64,000 nucleotides of DNA from Scleroderma bovista (GCA_037178675.1 JAYMGJ010000474.1:45049-109048); one strand, 5' to 3'; positions 20,461 to 32,829 are shown, counted from the stretch's first letter. Numbers and translations: made by a program. Notes: a model not told the origin generated them from the sequence alone.

Positions 20461-22134
20461 GTACGTTACTGGCGCTGTGCACCATGTTTCCCCTTCAGGT
20501 GGTTCTACTGGAGGCAATATGGTACTGTCTTCAGGCATGGGCATTGAGGGTAGTTGGTTCACAGTACCCATTCCTCCCTCCATTCACTCTTGAGGGCCTC
20601 TGAGAACGAACCAATTTTTCATGCGTGCTGCAAATTTGGCCCTGGTTTCTGGGTGTCTGCTCTCCACTGGTGTTGGAGGTGGCCTCAGGCGGTGCACCCT
20701 AGCCTGGGGTAAAGGATCGGGGGCACTGGACACACTGGGTGTATGTCTCCCCCCCCTCCAGCAGGGGGCGCCAGTCCCGCTATTGTTACACTGCGCCATG
20801 CTCTTGTGACAGAATCTTTTGGGTCCACTACCAGTGTGTCCTGGTCATCAGCATGGGCAGTGCATTTATCTGCTAGCTGGTGGCTACACCACACATTTGG
20901 CGCAATTGCTTCTTGTCCGACCAGTAATGGTGTGCTGATGAGTCCACCCAGTGGTGCAGCGTCCACATCGGTGAGATCCAAGTTGCATTGGAGATACTCG
21001 TCATGCGACTGGATTGTCCCAGGTGTGTCGAACTCATACATCTGAGACAACACATCTGGTAATACATTCTCTTCTCCAGGAACATACAACACCTTGAAAT
21101 CGAACTCCAAGAGGCATTCCATCCACTGGGCCTGGCGACCAGACAAACCTTTCTGGTCGAGGATATGGGTAAGGCTTTTATGATCTGTTACCCATGTAAA
21201 TTTAGTACCCTGCAGGATATCCCGATGGCAGAGCATGGTCTCCACCCCTGCCATCAGTTCTTGTTTGTGCACAGGGTAATTCTGCTGTGCGGACGACATC
21301 TTAGCTGAATAGAAAGCAGCCACAGGCTGGCGCCCTTCCAGTCGCGGCCTTGGGTGACCACCCCTCTGATCCCATTCCCACAGGTGTCCGTCATGACCCA
21401 GATGGGGTCATGCTCTGGACCATAGTTAAGGGGAATACGGCAGTGGGGAGCACATGCCGATACATACCGTTTGACCGTCTCAAATGCGTGTTGTTTGGTG
21501 TAGCCCCACTGGAAAGGCTTTGACTCGGCGCTAGCCTCAGCTAGGACCCCCAATGGGACGTGGACCTTAAAGATGTCATCAGTGAGGTAGCCCACCACCC
21601 CTATGAATCCCCTGCACAAGGTATGGTTTGTGGGGACCTTCCAGTTGATAACCCTATCAACCTTCTCAGGGTCCATTCGAATACCCTCATCAGTGATGAC
21701 GCAGCCAAGTATTTTCACTTCCTTGCACAGGAAGCAAAGCTTTTTCTCACTAAGGTATAGTTTTTCCTCCTTCAAGATTCGTATTACGATAGTGACGTGT
21801 TGGACATGTTCCTCCAGAGTGTCCAAGTAGATAATTATATCATCCAGATACACATCCATGAATACACCAATGTATTCACTGAATATATGGTTCATCAACG
21901 CCTGGTATGTAGCCGGCACATTACAATCACCCTGCTGGATGACATGACTGACCATATTCCCATCAGGCATTGTCATGGCCATTTGCCCGACATGCTCCAG
22001 AATCACGCGGATCTGTTTGTAGGCATCCTGGCCATCTATTATAGATTGGTAAGGCTTTCTCGCTACTCGTCGCAAGATACCCTCCATGTCAGGCATCGGC
22101 GATGACAGCTTATGAGTGTTCTTATTACACTTAC
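20461..22134 (-). pseudogene. Element O reverse transcriptase, RNase H and Pro-rich spacer
   Basis: From 22134 downward come MPDMEGILRRVARKPYQSII, DGQDAYKQIRVI with catalytic Asp, YLDDIIIYLDTLEEHVQHV with the catalytic YLDD, and a Ty3-type thumb. The RNase H follows (DTCGNGIRGVVTQG, VHKQELMAGVETM, WVTDHKSLTHI). A frameshift near 21320 separates the two. After RNase H is a proline-rich segment leading toward integrase. It continues at 12740 after removal of A1 and starts from 22772 after removal of the solo LTR. Confidence 0.88.
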
Positions 22135-22771
22135 TGTTACGACCATGTCCAACTCCGGATCATATCCGGTTACTCCGGTCACATCACAGTCCTACAGCTC
22201 AACTCCAGTTGTTCTCAGTTACTCTGGTCAATGGTCGCACAGATAACCTTCTGCTAACTACAACCCTTGGTCTAGCCCACATACAGTCTTTACCACACTT
22301 GCCCGTCTACCCTGCCTTGACGTGAGTTCTCCGTGAACTCATTATATCTCATACTTTGTAGTATTTTCACTGGACCTGGTTTATTTTCATCGGACCTGAC
22401 TTTATTTTCGTTGGACCTGATCTATCCCTTACTCTGGTCATCCTTTGTCCGCCATTAGGCTGTTTACTTGTCACCATATATACTCGTCCCTAGTTTGCAC
22501 TTAGTATAAGTACTCTGTAGATTATCCTGTACTCCTCAGTCTGAAATCAACTATAGTCACTACTCCTGTCCCTGTCTCTGTCTCTGTCTCTGTCATCATC
22601 ACCTTGACTGGAACCTATGCAAGGGATCAACGCACGTCGTCCTTGTCATTGAATCCAAGCGGTCACCAACTCTGGCCGGACTATCCCTTGTCCAGCCCTC
22701 TGCCCTCCTCCTTCATCCGCCTTCGTCTGGACTTGACTGGACCCCCTACCAGAGTAGACCCGGACTTGACA
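22135..22771 (+). mobile_element. Solo LTR-A in element O reverse transcriptase
   Basis: It is 637 bp from TGTTACGACC to GGACTTGACA, with a perfect CTTAC duplication at 22130-22134 and 22772-22776. The excised length (642 nt) restores the reverse transcriptase frame. It holds (CTGTCT)n near 22565. Confidence 0.93.
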
Positions 22772-24199
22772 CTTACGCAGGTCCACCATGACATGCAGCC
22801 GGGTTGGGGTCCCCGGTTTGGGTATCAACAGCATCAGGCAGGTGTTGCAGGCAGTAGTGAGCTCCCAGTGCCCTGATTTCAGGTATGAGTTTTTCTTCTC
22901 AATCCACAATGGCCTTAATGCCTCAGGACACTTGGAAGGCCTCCAGGGATATATTTTACCCTCGTCAATCAGGGGGATTGAGTGAATGAGAGCCCGAAGT
23001 GGGGGCAGTGCTGTAGTGCCAACCTGCAAGCATAAAGGTCTAGCCAGCTCACACAGATGATCGCGCAGCTGCTCCAGGCTTCCCTCGTACACCTCCGTGG
23101 CTCGTGATTCAAGCATGGAGACCTGGGTTCCCCTCATCTCAAGGGGTTCCTTACTCTCAAGCACAACTCTTGGTGAGTTCAATCCTACCATAACCCGGTG
23201 CTGATACAGGAACGGTGTCCCTAATATCATGTCATAGTTTTGCAGGTTAATGACATCGAAATACCGCATATAGTCTGTCCCTTGGTATTGAAAACGGGCT
23301 TTCACACCAAAGTTCACCTTTGATCATGATCCCTGTACCGCAAGCTGTATGGTAAGCGGTTTCTCCAGCATCACACGTTCCAACCTTAGCTGTTCAGCCA
23401 GAGTTAGAGACATGAAATCAGCCAGTGAACCAGTATCTATTAAGGCTCGTGCAGGTTGTCCGTTCACATGCACCACGACAATGATCGGTTTAGGGATCGT
23501 GCATTTGAAGTCTCTGGTCACTGTGGCATTCCTTTGGATGGTGGAGAACCTGGAGGGGATAACTCTGGTATGATAGAGTTCAACAACGCCGGCAGTGCCT
23601 TGCCTACTCTCATTGGCAACATTGAAAAGTCAGTGCAGGCTCTCACCAATATCAACATCATCGGGGGATTCAAAGACCTGAGTCCAGAACCTGCTCACTC
23701 GTCGCCTATACCACCGTGCTACGTCAAAGTGTGGGTTCTTGGTCTTATAGATTGGGAGAAGAACACAAGTGTGTGATACCATATCCAGAATTTCATATGC
23801 AGCTATTTCCTCCCTACAAATGCAGGTGAACCGTGTGTCCCTGTCTATCGAGGCATGTGGGTTATATGACCTGATCAGCCTCCCCAGGATTCGGTCTTCG
23901 ACTGGGCAGCCCATGGGTGGGTTGAAACTGACCCATTGTCATTCTAACTGTCGAATTTCTTCATCAGGTATTCTTCTCATCTGGCCCACACAACACCAAT
24001 ACCATTTGTCTATGTGGAACCTGGGATTGTGCAGCCATCTGGAGGTAATTAAAAACCCATCTTCGGAAGTGTACAAGTCATCCATTACAATGTGAAAACC
24101 ATTCTTAATACGGTACACCCAGAAATGATCCTGTGAGTATACTGCCGGATCGTCCGGGTCCTCCCCAGGATAACACGTAGTAGACAGGCACCCCCTTGC
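22772..24199 (-). pseudogene. Element O protease and start of reverse transcriptase
   Basis: One frame runs through a FWVYRIKNGFHIVMDDLY segment and a protease VNGQPARALIDTGSLADFMS (catalytic Asp-Thr-Gly), then LQNYDMILGTPFLYQH. The RT entry LIPKPGTPTRLHVMVDLRK follows just before the solo LTR. TGA codons at about 23915-23980, 23627 and 23321 interrupt it at probable arginine sites. It is continuous in frame with the gag region above. Confidence 0.85.
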
Positions 24200-26941
24200 T
24201 CACTTGCTGAGCGGTTCACCAAAATCGGTAGGCAACCTGCAAAAAGGGTACTTGTATGGATACCATTCAGATGCTTTGCTCTCAGCATCCTCTGAGGATT
24301 CTTCGCCCTCACTGGTATTCGCTGGCATCGCAAGGGAGGATTCATCCTCAGTCAGCAAATATTCATCGCTTACTAGTTCAGGTAGCCCATCAATGTCTCC
24401 CCCTTGGCTGTCTGATGCATAGGATTCTATCAGGTTGGCATGGATGCCGGGAGTACTTGCTTTCGAAAGTCCCTGTTGGCACTCGATATCTCCAAAGTCA
24501 ATGTCCACACCATAACTTGTCACCCCAGGGGGTGAATTACCTCCTGACGAGGATGCCACCTTGTTTCGCTGGGGACAATTCCTGGAGAAGTGGCCTGCCC
24601 CACTGCAAACAAAGCATAGCCCCTCGGCTTTACGTCGCACCTCTTCGTCCTTGCTCAGCTTGGGACGAGAAGGGTGATCCTTCTTGGGGTAATTTGTGCA
24701 AGTATCGTTGGTCACTGTCCTTGGTGTGGAGGACTTTTGGAAGGAAGACCCCGACTTATTATGGGTCTGGCCTTGTTGCCCTCTCTGGCAACGTCGGAAC
24801 CCTTTTTGGTGGGTGTCCTTTGTCCCCTCAGGCATTGTGGCTGCACTTCTGATCATGATGCCATCCTGGCGCCTACCCGGCTTGTTTTCCCTAGGGGCAG
24901 TCATAACAGATCGTGAGATCTCAATTACCTTGGCAGCAGCGACAACTTCCTTTAGCATAGACACTTCGGGATTCAATTTGTCCTTCCATAGGTCCCGCTG
25001 GTAATCCTTGTGAAGGCCCTTCCAAAATTTATCGACCTTCAATCGGTTGTTGCATTTGCTGATCATATTCCACATCTCGTTAAGTTCATGCAAGTATTCT
25101 CAGACAGTGAGACTATTTTGCATAAACATAGTGATCTTATCATGCTGTTGGTTCTGATAATTCACAGGGAAACAAAAATTAAAGAGTTGTTTAAAGAATT
25201 CGTGAATGCGCCAACTGTAAGGGTCAATAGCGACCTCCTCTGAATAAAAGGTACATCCCTTCCCTGTCAAATAGTGGGCAACTATAAATACCTGTTTCTT
25301 TTCAGGTACATTCCCATCTTTCACATAAGCCGTACTTTCCATCATAAAGCAATGGAATGCTTTTGAGTCGGCCGAGCCATCATACTTGTTCGGAGGTATT
25401 GGCTTTAGGGTCATCTTTCTAGACTTTCATCTTGACTTTCACCATGCCTGGCAAGATTCGGATCGTCTCTTACTATGACCACGATGACGGCTGCAGTTTC
25501 GACATCTCCTTCTCCCATGATCTGAGGATCAGGAGGTGGACAAGGAAGAGGACGAATTCATCTCATCCAATGCTGACAATGAGTCCGATGATCCACTATT
25601 TGAGTCACTCGAGTCATTGTCCTTAGATGACGATCCATCCGAGGACCCTGACGAGTTCGAGCTTGTTTCGGATGACGGAGACCCTTTCTGGTGTCTCCTA
25701 CCAGTAGGTTTCCTCTTCCTTTCGAGGCATTTGAATGCTAACCCGATGTAGCTGTTAGGATCTATCTGCTCCACTGGTTCCATTGCCTTTGGAGTGTGGT
25801 GGTGCCATCGAGGCTTATTGCTCAGGGTAACTGCCCTTTCCACCATCACCTTTACCAGGCTTAGATTTCTTCTTTCAGCAGCGTCCTTCTGTTTCTCATT
25901 CTTGGACTGATGCTTATTTTTAACAGGTTTATCAGGCTGTTCTCTGCCTTTGGGCTTTGCCTCCCTGCTCAACACAAGCTTTGCCTCTCATGCTGACACT
26001 TTGCGTGCACACTCATTATTCTGCTTGTGTTTGTTTTGCTTGGTCAAGTGTGAACCAGAACTCCCTTCCTCGGAGTCTGCTGTTGACGAGCGCGCAATAT
26101 CACAGGCCAAATTCCAGGATTCCAGCGCTGCTCATTGACCATCTAGATCCAGGTTGTTGCCATTCTCATAGAGAGCACCCCAGTTTCGGGGATCAATGCC
26201 CTTTCCCTTGTCGAGAGTGGATGGTCCTTCGCCTCTCGAAGTAGTCTCTCTTGTCACATCGCCCTGCCTCCCAGCAGGCCTATTTCTTAGGGTGGTAATT
26301 CTTTTATTAATTCTAGCACAGTCATCTGGAGTAAGTCCCCTTTTAGCTTCGTGCACCACACGGTTTAACTCATCATCCACAACCTTGGAGCGACATCGCT
26401 TCTCACACAATGCTGACCTCGTTCTTTGTCCTTTGTGGCTGATTGTAGTCCAGCCCAGATTATCGTCCTTCTTGTTCCCATCCTCAGGAGTTGGCTCTGA
26501 CATGTTGTCGTCACTCAGTAATCTATCTGATCCAGATTCAGTATGGATTACAGCCATTACTTCTAAGTGAGTAGTTATAAGTGTTTGTTTCCTGCCCACT
26601 GGTACCCTCAGGTCACCAGGCATCATAGGTGAGCTTTCGTGCTCATGTCCCAGAAACACTGGTGAGCAAAGCTTTGAACCGGGATTCACCAGTGAGGTAC
26701 TCCTTGAACCAGGATCCACCAGCGAGGTACTCCTCGAGCCGGGCACCGATGAGGTTATCCTCAAATCGGGGAAAGCCTCGTTAAGAGGGAGCATGCTCCC
26801 ATGGACAACATCACTGTATCGTCTTGGTGTGGTTTCGTTCTGATCTTCCTGCATGTTGGCACTTTGGGTGCTTTCATCAGAAGGTGGAGGTACGCTAAGG
26901 GGTGAGTCAGCATATTTTTGTGGGTTAGGGCTCACTGGCAA
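24200..26941 (-). pseudogene. Element O gag
   Basis: All open pieces share one frame. From 26941: a disordered Ser/Pro/Arg-rich N-terminal part with a duplicated PGSRSTSLVDPGSRSTSLV, then a Lys-rich and a Ser/Asp-rich stretch (25975-25529). The capsid domain follows (PNKYDGSADSKAFHCFMMES...AHYLTGKGCTFY...FFKQLFNFCFP, 25414-25100), then KVDKFWKGLHKDYQRDLW and a CCHC knuckle CFVCSGAGHFSRNC (near 24600). Several TGA codons (about 26132, 25976, 25529, 25097) stand at arginine-type positions. Gag and pol are in the same frame with no frameshift, unlike families A and C. Confidence 0.85.
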
Positions 26942-27135
26942 GGAGTTTGCACGGGAGCGCCCCTTGTTTCATAGATTGTATCTCGAAGTCATTTTTCAAG
27001 TTTGTAAGAAAAAAGGTAAGTAGCATTGGGGTTATAGGTTTTGAGTGAGGCTTGGTTGGCGTACCCTTGATTGCACGGTGGATGATCGGTCCACATCAAG
27101 TATCAGGAAGCGTGAATGGGTTTTTTAAGAGTAGA
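26942..27135. other. Element O leader
   Basis: This is untranslated sequence between gag and the C1 insertion. It continues at 34774-34799 up to the O 5' LTR. I could not identify the primer-binding site of O. Confidence 0.5.
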
Positions 27136-27140
27136 GTGGG

Positions 27141-27741
27141 TGTCACGACCGTGACATCCAATCACCCTGTACCCTATTGTCTGATCGCGTCCACGCGTTC
27201 ACTGTCCGTCTATTGTATGTACTCCCTTTTCCGTTTCTTTCTATCTGTCCTGTATCGCCACCAATCGGTGAGCGCGTTGTCCGTTCTGTCTCTCTGTACT
27301 ATTACCTAATATGTTTCCTTTCTCGTTTCCAGTTACTATACATTCCCGTCCTGTTGCATTACTAACACAATGTCTATCGGTAAACCAGTTATCGCACTTA
27401 CCATACTTACTCAGCGCGCAGCGTGGCTGCGCTCGTCGTTCGTCGGTAATCCCGACTTCCCGTACATCGCCTCATCTGTTCTACTCAGTATAAATACCTA
27501 GATACTCGGTCTGTTGTAGTTTCAGTTCGAATATCGAATAAGATACTTCTCATCTGTTCTCCCTTCGTGCTCTCGGTCGTTGACCGTTTACCCTCAGACA
27601 CTCCGTACAACCCTCGGTCGGCCTTCCTAATTACTCGGGAAGCGCGACTATGCTACGTAGCATCTCGGTCTTACCGCTAGGCCAACCTCTGACCCCCAGA
27701 CCCCTCATAGAGATCAGATCGGTGAAGAACCGGTCTTGACA
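27141..27741 (+). repeat. C1 5' LTR (LTR-C)
   Basis: It is 601 bp, TGTCACGACC to GGTCTTGACA. It is 25 bp shorter than the 3' LTR, mainly because it lacks the CTCTGCCCTCGTACAAG-type segment near 27580. Confidence 0.93.
27489..27534 (+). promoter_or_regulatory. C1 TATA box and self-primer at predicted RNA start
   Basis: TATAAATA at 27489 is followed 35 nt later by AGTTCGAATAT (27524-27534), the reverse complement of the family-C primer-binding site (exact in C2, one mismatch in C1). Confidence 0.75.
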
Positions 27742-27743
27742 GT

Positions 27744-27754
27744 ATATTCAAACT
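27744..27754 (+). other. C1 primer-binding site, self-complementary type
   Basis: ATATTCAAACT lies 2 nt inside the LTR. C2 has ATATTCGAACT, the exact reverse complement of AGTTCGAATAT in the LTR. C1 differs by one CpG-to-CpA change. Confidence 0.75.
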
Positions 27755-27782
27755 CTAGTCTTGTACGAGTTCACAACCATCT

Positions 27783-29117
27783 ATGTCCAGGACAATCCAA
27801 ACTCGCTCACGCACTGCTCGCGCAAACAACCCAGAACCCTCAGCATCTGACACTCGTCGGGCTGCTGCCTTGAGCGCCCTGACTAGCCTCAGGCGCTCAC
27901 CCGACTCTGTCTCCCAATTCCAAGGTTTCTCCGCTCGGAGAGCCTCCTCCCCCGCTCAGCGTCGCCCACCTGGGGCCTTCGTCGAAGATCTCGGCGATGA
28001 CCTAGGTGATGACCATCCCGGTGACGATGGTCCCGGAGGTGATGGTCCCGACGACCCCGACGATCCAAACCCTGATGATGGCGGTGAAGACCCTATTGAA
28101 GGCATCCCCGACCAAGAAGAGGCCGGTCTAGTCATCTTTAACAACCTCTCCATCGCTATCGACAGACTCGCGCGTTCTTCACGCTCATCTGAATCTTCGT
28201 CTCGCACCAAGGTGCGCGAACCCAACACCTTCGACAGGACCAATCCAAAGAAGTTGCGCACATTCCTAGTCCAGTGCGAGCTCAACTTCCAGGACCAACC
28301 GAAGGCTTTTCGCACTGACCGAACCAAGGTCACATTCGCGCAATTGTACCTCAAAGGAATGGCTCTCGAATGGTTCGAGCCAGACCTACTTGGTGCAGGA
28401 GATCCCCTTAACCGTCCGATCTGGATGACCGATTGGGAAGAGTTTGTCATTGAACTCCAAACCACCTTCGGTCCCCACGACCCTGTTGCCAACGCCGAGC
28501 ATCAGCTCAACCACCTCCGTATGAAGGAAAACCATCGTGCCAATCGATACGTGGTTGACTTCAACCGTATCGCATCCCAGGTTCGGGGCTACGGCGATGG
28601 CGCCCTGCATCATCACTTCTACACAGGTCTCCCCGACCGAATCAAGGACGAGATAAGCCACGTCGGTAAACTGCGCACTCTGAACGGTCTTCGCGTCGTT
28701 ACCCAGGAGATTGATGCCCGATATTGGGAACACAAGGAAGAGGTCGCTCGTCAGAATAAGACCTCTACCAGCACTAGTACCAACACCCCCAACACCAAGT
28801 TGGGTAAGACCGACAAGGGTAAATCCTCGGGCAACACTGCCCAGTCCTCTTCGTCGTCAACCCCAACTCAGAAAGCCAACAAGTCGGGCAAGACTGCTGA
28901 GCTTTCGGACAAGCTCGGCAAGGACGGCAAGCTGACCTCTGAGGAATGCAAGCGCAGGTTCGACATGAATCTGTGCATGTTCTGTGGAGCAACTGGCCAC
29001 AAGGCCAAGGACTGCCCCAAGTCAGGCTCTCGAGCAGCCAAGGCTAGGGCAGCTACTGCCTCTACCACGAACACGTCGGAAGCCAAACTGACGGCCTCCA
29101 CCGAGGCAAAAAAATAG
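27783..29117 (+). CDS. C1 gag
   Basis: It is an intact 444-residue frame. The start is MSRTIQTRSRTARANNPEPS, with an acidic Asp/Gly/Pro-rich stretch (residues about 65-110). The capsid domain has TNPKKLRTFLVQCELNFQDQ, YLKGMALEWFEPDLLGAG, and ELQTTFGPHDPVANAEHQLN. A Ser/Thr/Lys-rich linker precedes the CCHC knuckle CMFCGATGHKAKDC. It ends at TAG just after the A-AAA-AAA slippery run. No internal stop is present, so this is the best-preserved gag in the window. Confidence 0.93.
   Translation: MSRTIQTRSRTARANNPEPSASDTRRAAALSALTSLRRSPDSVSQFQGFSARRASSPAQRRPPGAFVEDLGDDLGDDHPGDDGPGGDGPDDPDDPNPDDGGEDPIEGIPDQEEAGLVIFNNLSIAIDRLARSSRSSESSSRTKVREPNTFDRTNPKKLRTFLVQCELNFQDQPKAFRTDRTKVTFAQLYLKGMALEWFEPDLLGAGDPLNRPIWMTDWEEFVIELQTTFGPHDPVANAEHQLNHLRMKENHRANRYVVDFNRIASQVRGYGDGALHHHFYTGLPDRIKDEISHVGKLRTLNGLRVVTQEIDARYWEHKEEVARQNKTSTSTSTNTPNTKLGKTDKGKSSGNTAQSSSSSTPTQKANKSGKTAELSDKLGKDGKLTSEECKRRFDMNLCMFCGATGHKAKDCPKSGSRAAKARAATASTTNTSEAKLTASTEAKK
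29108..29114 (+). promoter_or_regulatory. C1 -1 frameshift slippery site
   Basis: The gag codons are GCA AAA AAA TAG. A -1 slip on A-AAA-AAA enters a frame that is open to protease (first codons ATA GAT AGC AAC). The C2 copy has lost one A (six A at 54235-54240). Confidence 0.75.
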
Positions 29118-32100
29118 ATAGCAACTCCCGAGACTCCGCACAGAGTGGGAGTTGCGTTGTTCCCGACTGTGCACCTATGGAGGCCCGACTCAACGCAGCC
29201 GCTCTTTCCGACCCCAATTCTCTCCGACCCTCTGTAACAATCGTTGACCATACTATGCCTTCTTTCCCTGCATTAGTAGATTTGGGTTCTACCCACTGTT
29301 TTGTAGATCCGTCATTTGCCAATATGAACACTCTTTCACGCTACTCGGTATCCCCGATCATTCTCCGTCTATTCAACGGTACCACCACCACCATAATCAC
29401 CGAAGCAACCGATCTACCCATCTGCTTTCCCTCTGGCGACGTCACCCCGATGACATTTTATGTCACCCCATTGGACTCTGACTGTAAGATCGTTCTCGGA
29501 CACAACTGGCTCACCCGATACAATCCGTCAATTGACTGGGTATTGAGCAGTATTAAGTTCAGAACATCTACGCAGCAAGTGCCAACCCCGAGCTCACCCC
29601 CCGACCTTGTAGCGCCCTCACCGAGCGTGTTGAGACTCGACGCTACGTCAGTCTCGTCTCCTTCTCTGACCGACCCGCCTCAGGCTCTCGGTCTTCGGGC
29701 ACCTCCTATCGCTCTCATCAACGCTGCAGCCTTTCTGAAGGCTTGTCAGCTAGATGGCTCTCAACAGTTCTCTATTCAGCTGAAGCCTGATGGCAGTTTT
29801 CGCGCTGCGTTGGTCGACGCTGCTCCCGACCTTTCCTCTGTCCCCGAGGCATACCACGACTTTGCCGACGTCTTTAGTAAGGCGAAAGCATTGGTACTCG
29901 CGCCTCATCGGGAATATGACCTCAAGATAGAACTGGAAGAAGGAGCGCCATTACCACCCGGAAGACTCTATTCTCTCTCCCCCGTCGAGCTCGAAACCCT
30001 TCGGGCATTCATCGACGAAAACCTTCACTTTGGTTTCATCCGTTCGACCTCATCCTCCCATGCAGCCCCTGTCCTCTTCGTCAAGAAGAAGGACGGCTCT
30101 CTCCGACTTTGCGTCGACTACCAAGGACTCAACAAAATATCAAAGAAGGATTGGTACCCTCTACCTCTCATCTCCGACCTACTCGACTCTCCGAGTCGGG
30201 CAAAGGTCTACACTAAAATCGACCTAAGGCATGCTTACCATCTGGTTCGCATTGCCGAAGGTGATGAGTGGAAAACCACCTTCAGGACTCGCTATGGCTC
30301 GTATGAGTGGCAGGTGATGCCCTTCGGTCTCACCAATGCCCCTGCAGCCTTTCAGCGATTTGTCAACTCGGTCTTCGCGGACATGCTCGATGTCTGCGTC
30401 GTAGTCTACCTCGACGACATCCTAGTCTACTCGGACAACATGGAGGACCATACCAAGCACGTTCGGGAAGTGCTTCGGCGACTCCGCCAGCACAAGCTTT
30501 ACTCCAAACCCGAAAAGTGTGAGTTCCATTCGGACTCGGTGGAATACCTTGGGTACTTCCTCTCCCCCGACGGTTTGACGATGTCGCAAGACAAAGTCAA
30601 GACAATCTGTGATTGGCCCGAGCCTCGCAAGGTGAAGGACATTCAGTCCTTCCTGGGCTTCGCGAACTTTAACCGTCAATTTATCTTCAATTACTCCGAT
30701 ATAGTGGTTCCCTTAACTCGGTTGACACGGAAAGATGCCCCCTGGGACTTTTCCAACGTCTGCTGACGGTCATTCGACCAGCTCAAGAAGGCCTTCACCA
30801 CAGCTCCCATCCTCACCCATTTCCAGCCAGGCGCCCAACTGACAGTTGAGACCGACGCTTTGGACTACGCGATCGCCGGTATTCTATCCATCACTGGTTC
30901 AGATGATGAGATACGACTGATCGCGTTCTATTCTCGCACTCTGACCGCACCCAAGCTGAATTATGATACTCACGACAAGGAGCTCCTCGCTATTTTCGAG
31001 GCCTTCAAGACCTGGCGTCATTACCTAGAGGGCCCTGCCTTCCCGATTGACGTCGTGACCGACCATAAAAATTTGGAGTACTTTTCTACTTCTAAGGTTC
31101 TCACCCGTCGGCAAGCCCGATGGTCAGAATACCTTTCCTCCTTTAACCTGATCATTCGTTTCCGACCTGGTAAACTTGGTGCAAAGCCCGACACCTTGAC
31201 TAGACGCTGGGATGTCTACCCCAAAGAGGGGGATAGGGGCTTCGCCCAAGTCAACCCACAGAACCTCCAACCGGTGTTCCTGAACAGCTCACCAACTCCC
31301 TTCGCGCGACATGCCTACACGCCCCAGTACTCAGAGCTAGTGCACTCATGGACGTCGAGCGTCTTCACGCCGATATCCTAGCCAACCTCCCGACCGATCC
31401 AATCGCTAAAGCACACCTCTCGGACACATTGAACCCCCGATGGTCGACCGATGAGACTGGTTATCTACGTCTCGATGGTCGCATGTATGTCCCCGAGGCC
31501 GATGACCTACGTCTTTGTGTTCTCAGATACAAGCATGACCATCCCCTATCGGGACACTTCGGTCAGAACCGCACTTTAGAGCTCATTCGTTGCGAATACA
31601 CATGGCCAGGAATTCATACCTACGTAAAAGACTACGTCAAGTCCTGCACGGCCTGTGCCCGAGCTAAGACGCCACGTCACCGACCCTATGGGATGCTCAA
31701 GCAATTACCGGTCCCTGACCGACCATGGAATTCCATTTCGATGGATTTCATCGAGCAACTCCCGTCCTCATCCGGCTTCACAGCCATACTGGTAGTTATT
31801 GACCGACTATCAAAGCAAGCCATATTCATTCCGACTCACGATACAATAACCTCCCCCGAGCTCGCACAGCTCTTCCTACTCCACGTCTTCACTAAGCACG
31901 GCGTACCCGTGCATGTAACGTCTGACCGAGGCTCAGAGTTTGTTTCGCACTTCTTCCGATCACTCGGTAAGGCCTTAGATATGAAATTACATTTCACTTC
32001 GGGCTATCACCCAGAAGGTGACGGACAGACCGAGCGAGCTAACCAAACACTCGAGCAATACCTCAGGATGTACTGCAACTACCAGCAGGACAACTGGTCG

Positions 32101-32829
32101 GACTTACTACCTCTCGCCGAGTTCGCCTACAACAATGCCCCTAGCGCCACGACTGGTGTATCACCATTCTTCGCGAACAAAGGATACCACCCGAACCTCA
32201 CTGTGCACCCCAAGCGCGATCTCTCATCGGCTCGGGCAAGGGAATACGCAGTTGACTTAGAATCATTGCATGAGTACCTACGTGAAGAAATGGCTGCTGC
32301 CCAGAAAAGGTACCAAGGCCCTGCTGATGCCAGAAGATCACCCGCACCTGATTTCAAAGTCGGTGATCAAGTATTCGTCAAAGCCAAGTACTTTAGGTCC
32401 ACCCGACCATCAAAGAAACTCTCCGAGAAGAATCTCGGTCCCTACCCAATCATTGCCCAAGTCGGCACCCTGTTGTTCACAATCCGTCTTCCCGACTCTA
32501 TGTGTGCTGTCCATCCTGTCTTCCACGTCTCACAGCTCGAACCAGCGACACCAAATACAATACCGAATCGGTCACAACCTCCACCACCTCCCATCGAAGT
32601 CGACGGCGAACCCGAGTTTGAGATCACCGAGATCCTCGATTCAAAGTTCGACCGACGTCGACGCCAATGCCCACTCCTTTACCTAGTTAGATGGGCTGGT
32701 TACGAAGGTACCGACGAAGAAACATCTTGGTTGATCGCGACCAAGCTAGGACACGCATCAGAACTCGTGGCCGACTATCACAAAGCCTATCCGACTAAGC
32801 CAGGCCCCTTAGAAAGCCTCTTATGCTAA
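29115..32829 (+). pseudogene. C1 pol: protease, RT, RNase H, integrase, chromodomain
   Basis: Protease: ALVDLGSTHCFVDPSF (the usual Asp-Ser-Gly reads Asp-Leu-Gly here). RT: PVLFVKKKDGSLRLCVDYQG, VMPFGLTNAPAAFQ, VVVYLDDILVYSDNM. RNase H: LTVETDALDYAIAGIL, DTHDKELLAIFEAF. Integrase: PLSGHFGQNR...CTACARAK, MDFIEQLPSSSG, TSDRGSEF, GQTERANQTLEQY. Chromodomain: EITEILDSKFDRRRRQ...VRWAGYEGTDEETSW. A TGA at 30764-30766 falls in NVC*RSFDQ at the RT-RNase H join. A 4-bp loss near 31276 (GTGTTC-CTGAAC, where C2 has GTGTTCACGGCTGAAC) shifts the frame before integrase. Confidence 0.93.

Larger units (their letters stand above)
12736..20465 (+). mobile_element. Ty3/gypsy chromovirus A1 (family A), full length
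   Basis: LTRs at 12741-13342 and 19889-20460 enclose gag, pol with chromodomain, and an antisense spliced gene. Target copies are GTATG (12736-12740) and GTACG (20461-20465), one CpG transition apart. All about 15 LTR-LTR differences I could list are CpG transitions, plus one 30-bp deletion in the 3' LTR. It sits in element O between RNase H and integrase. Gag has one and pol three nonsense codons, so it cannot move on its own. Confidence 0.93.
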
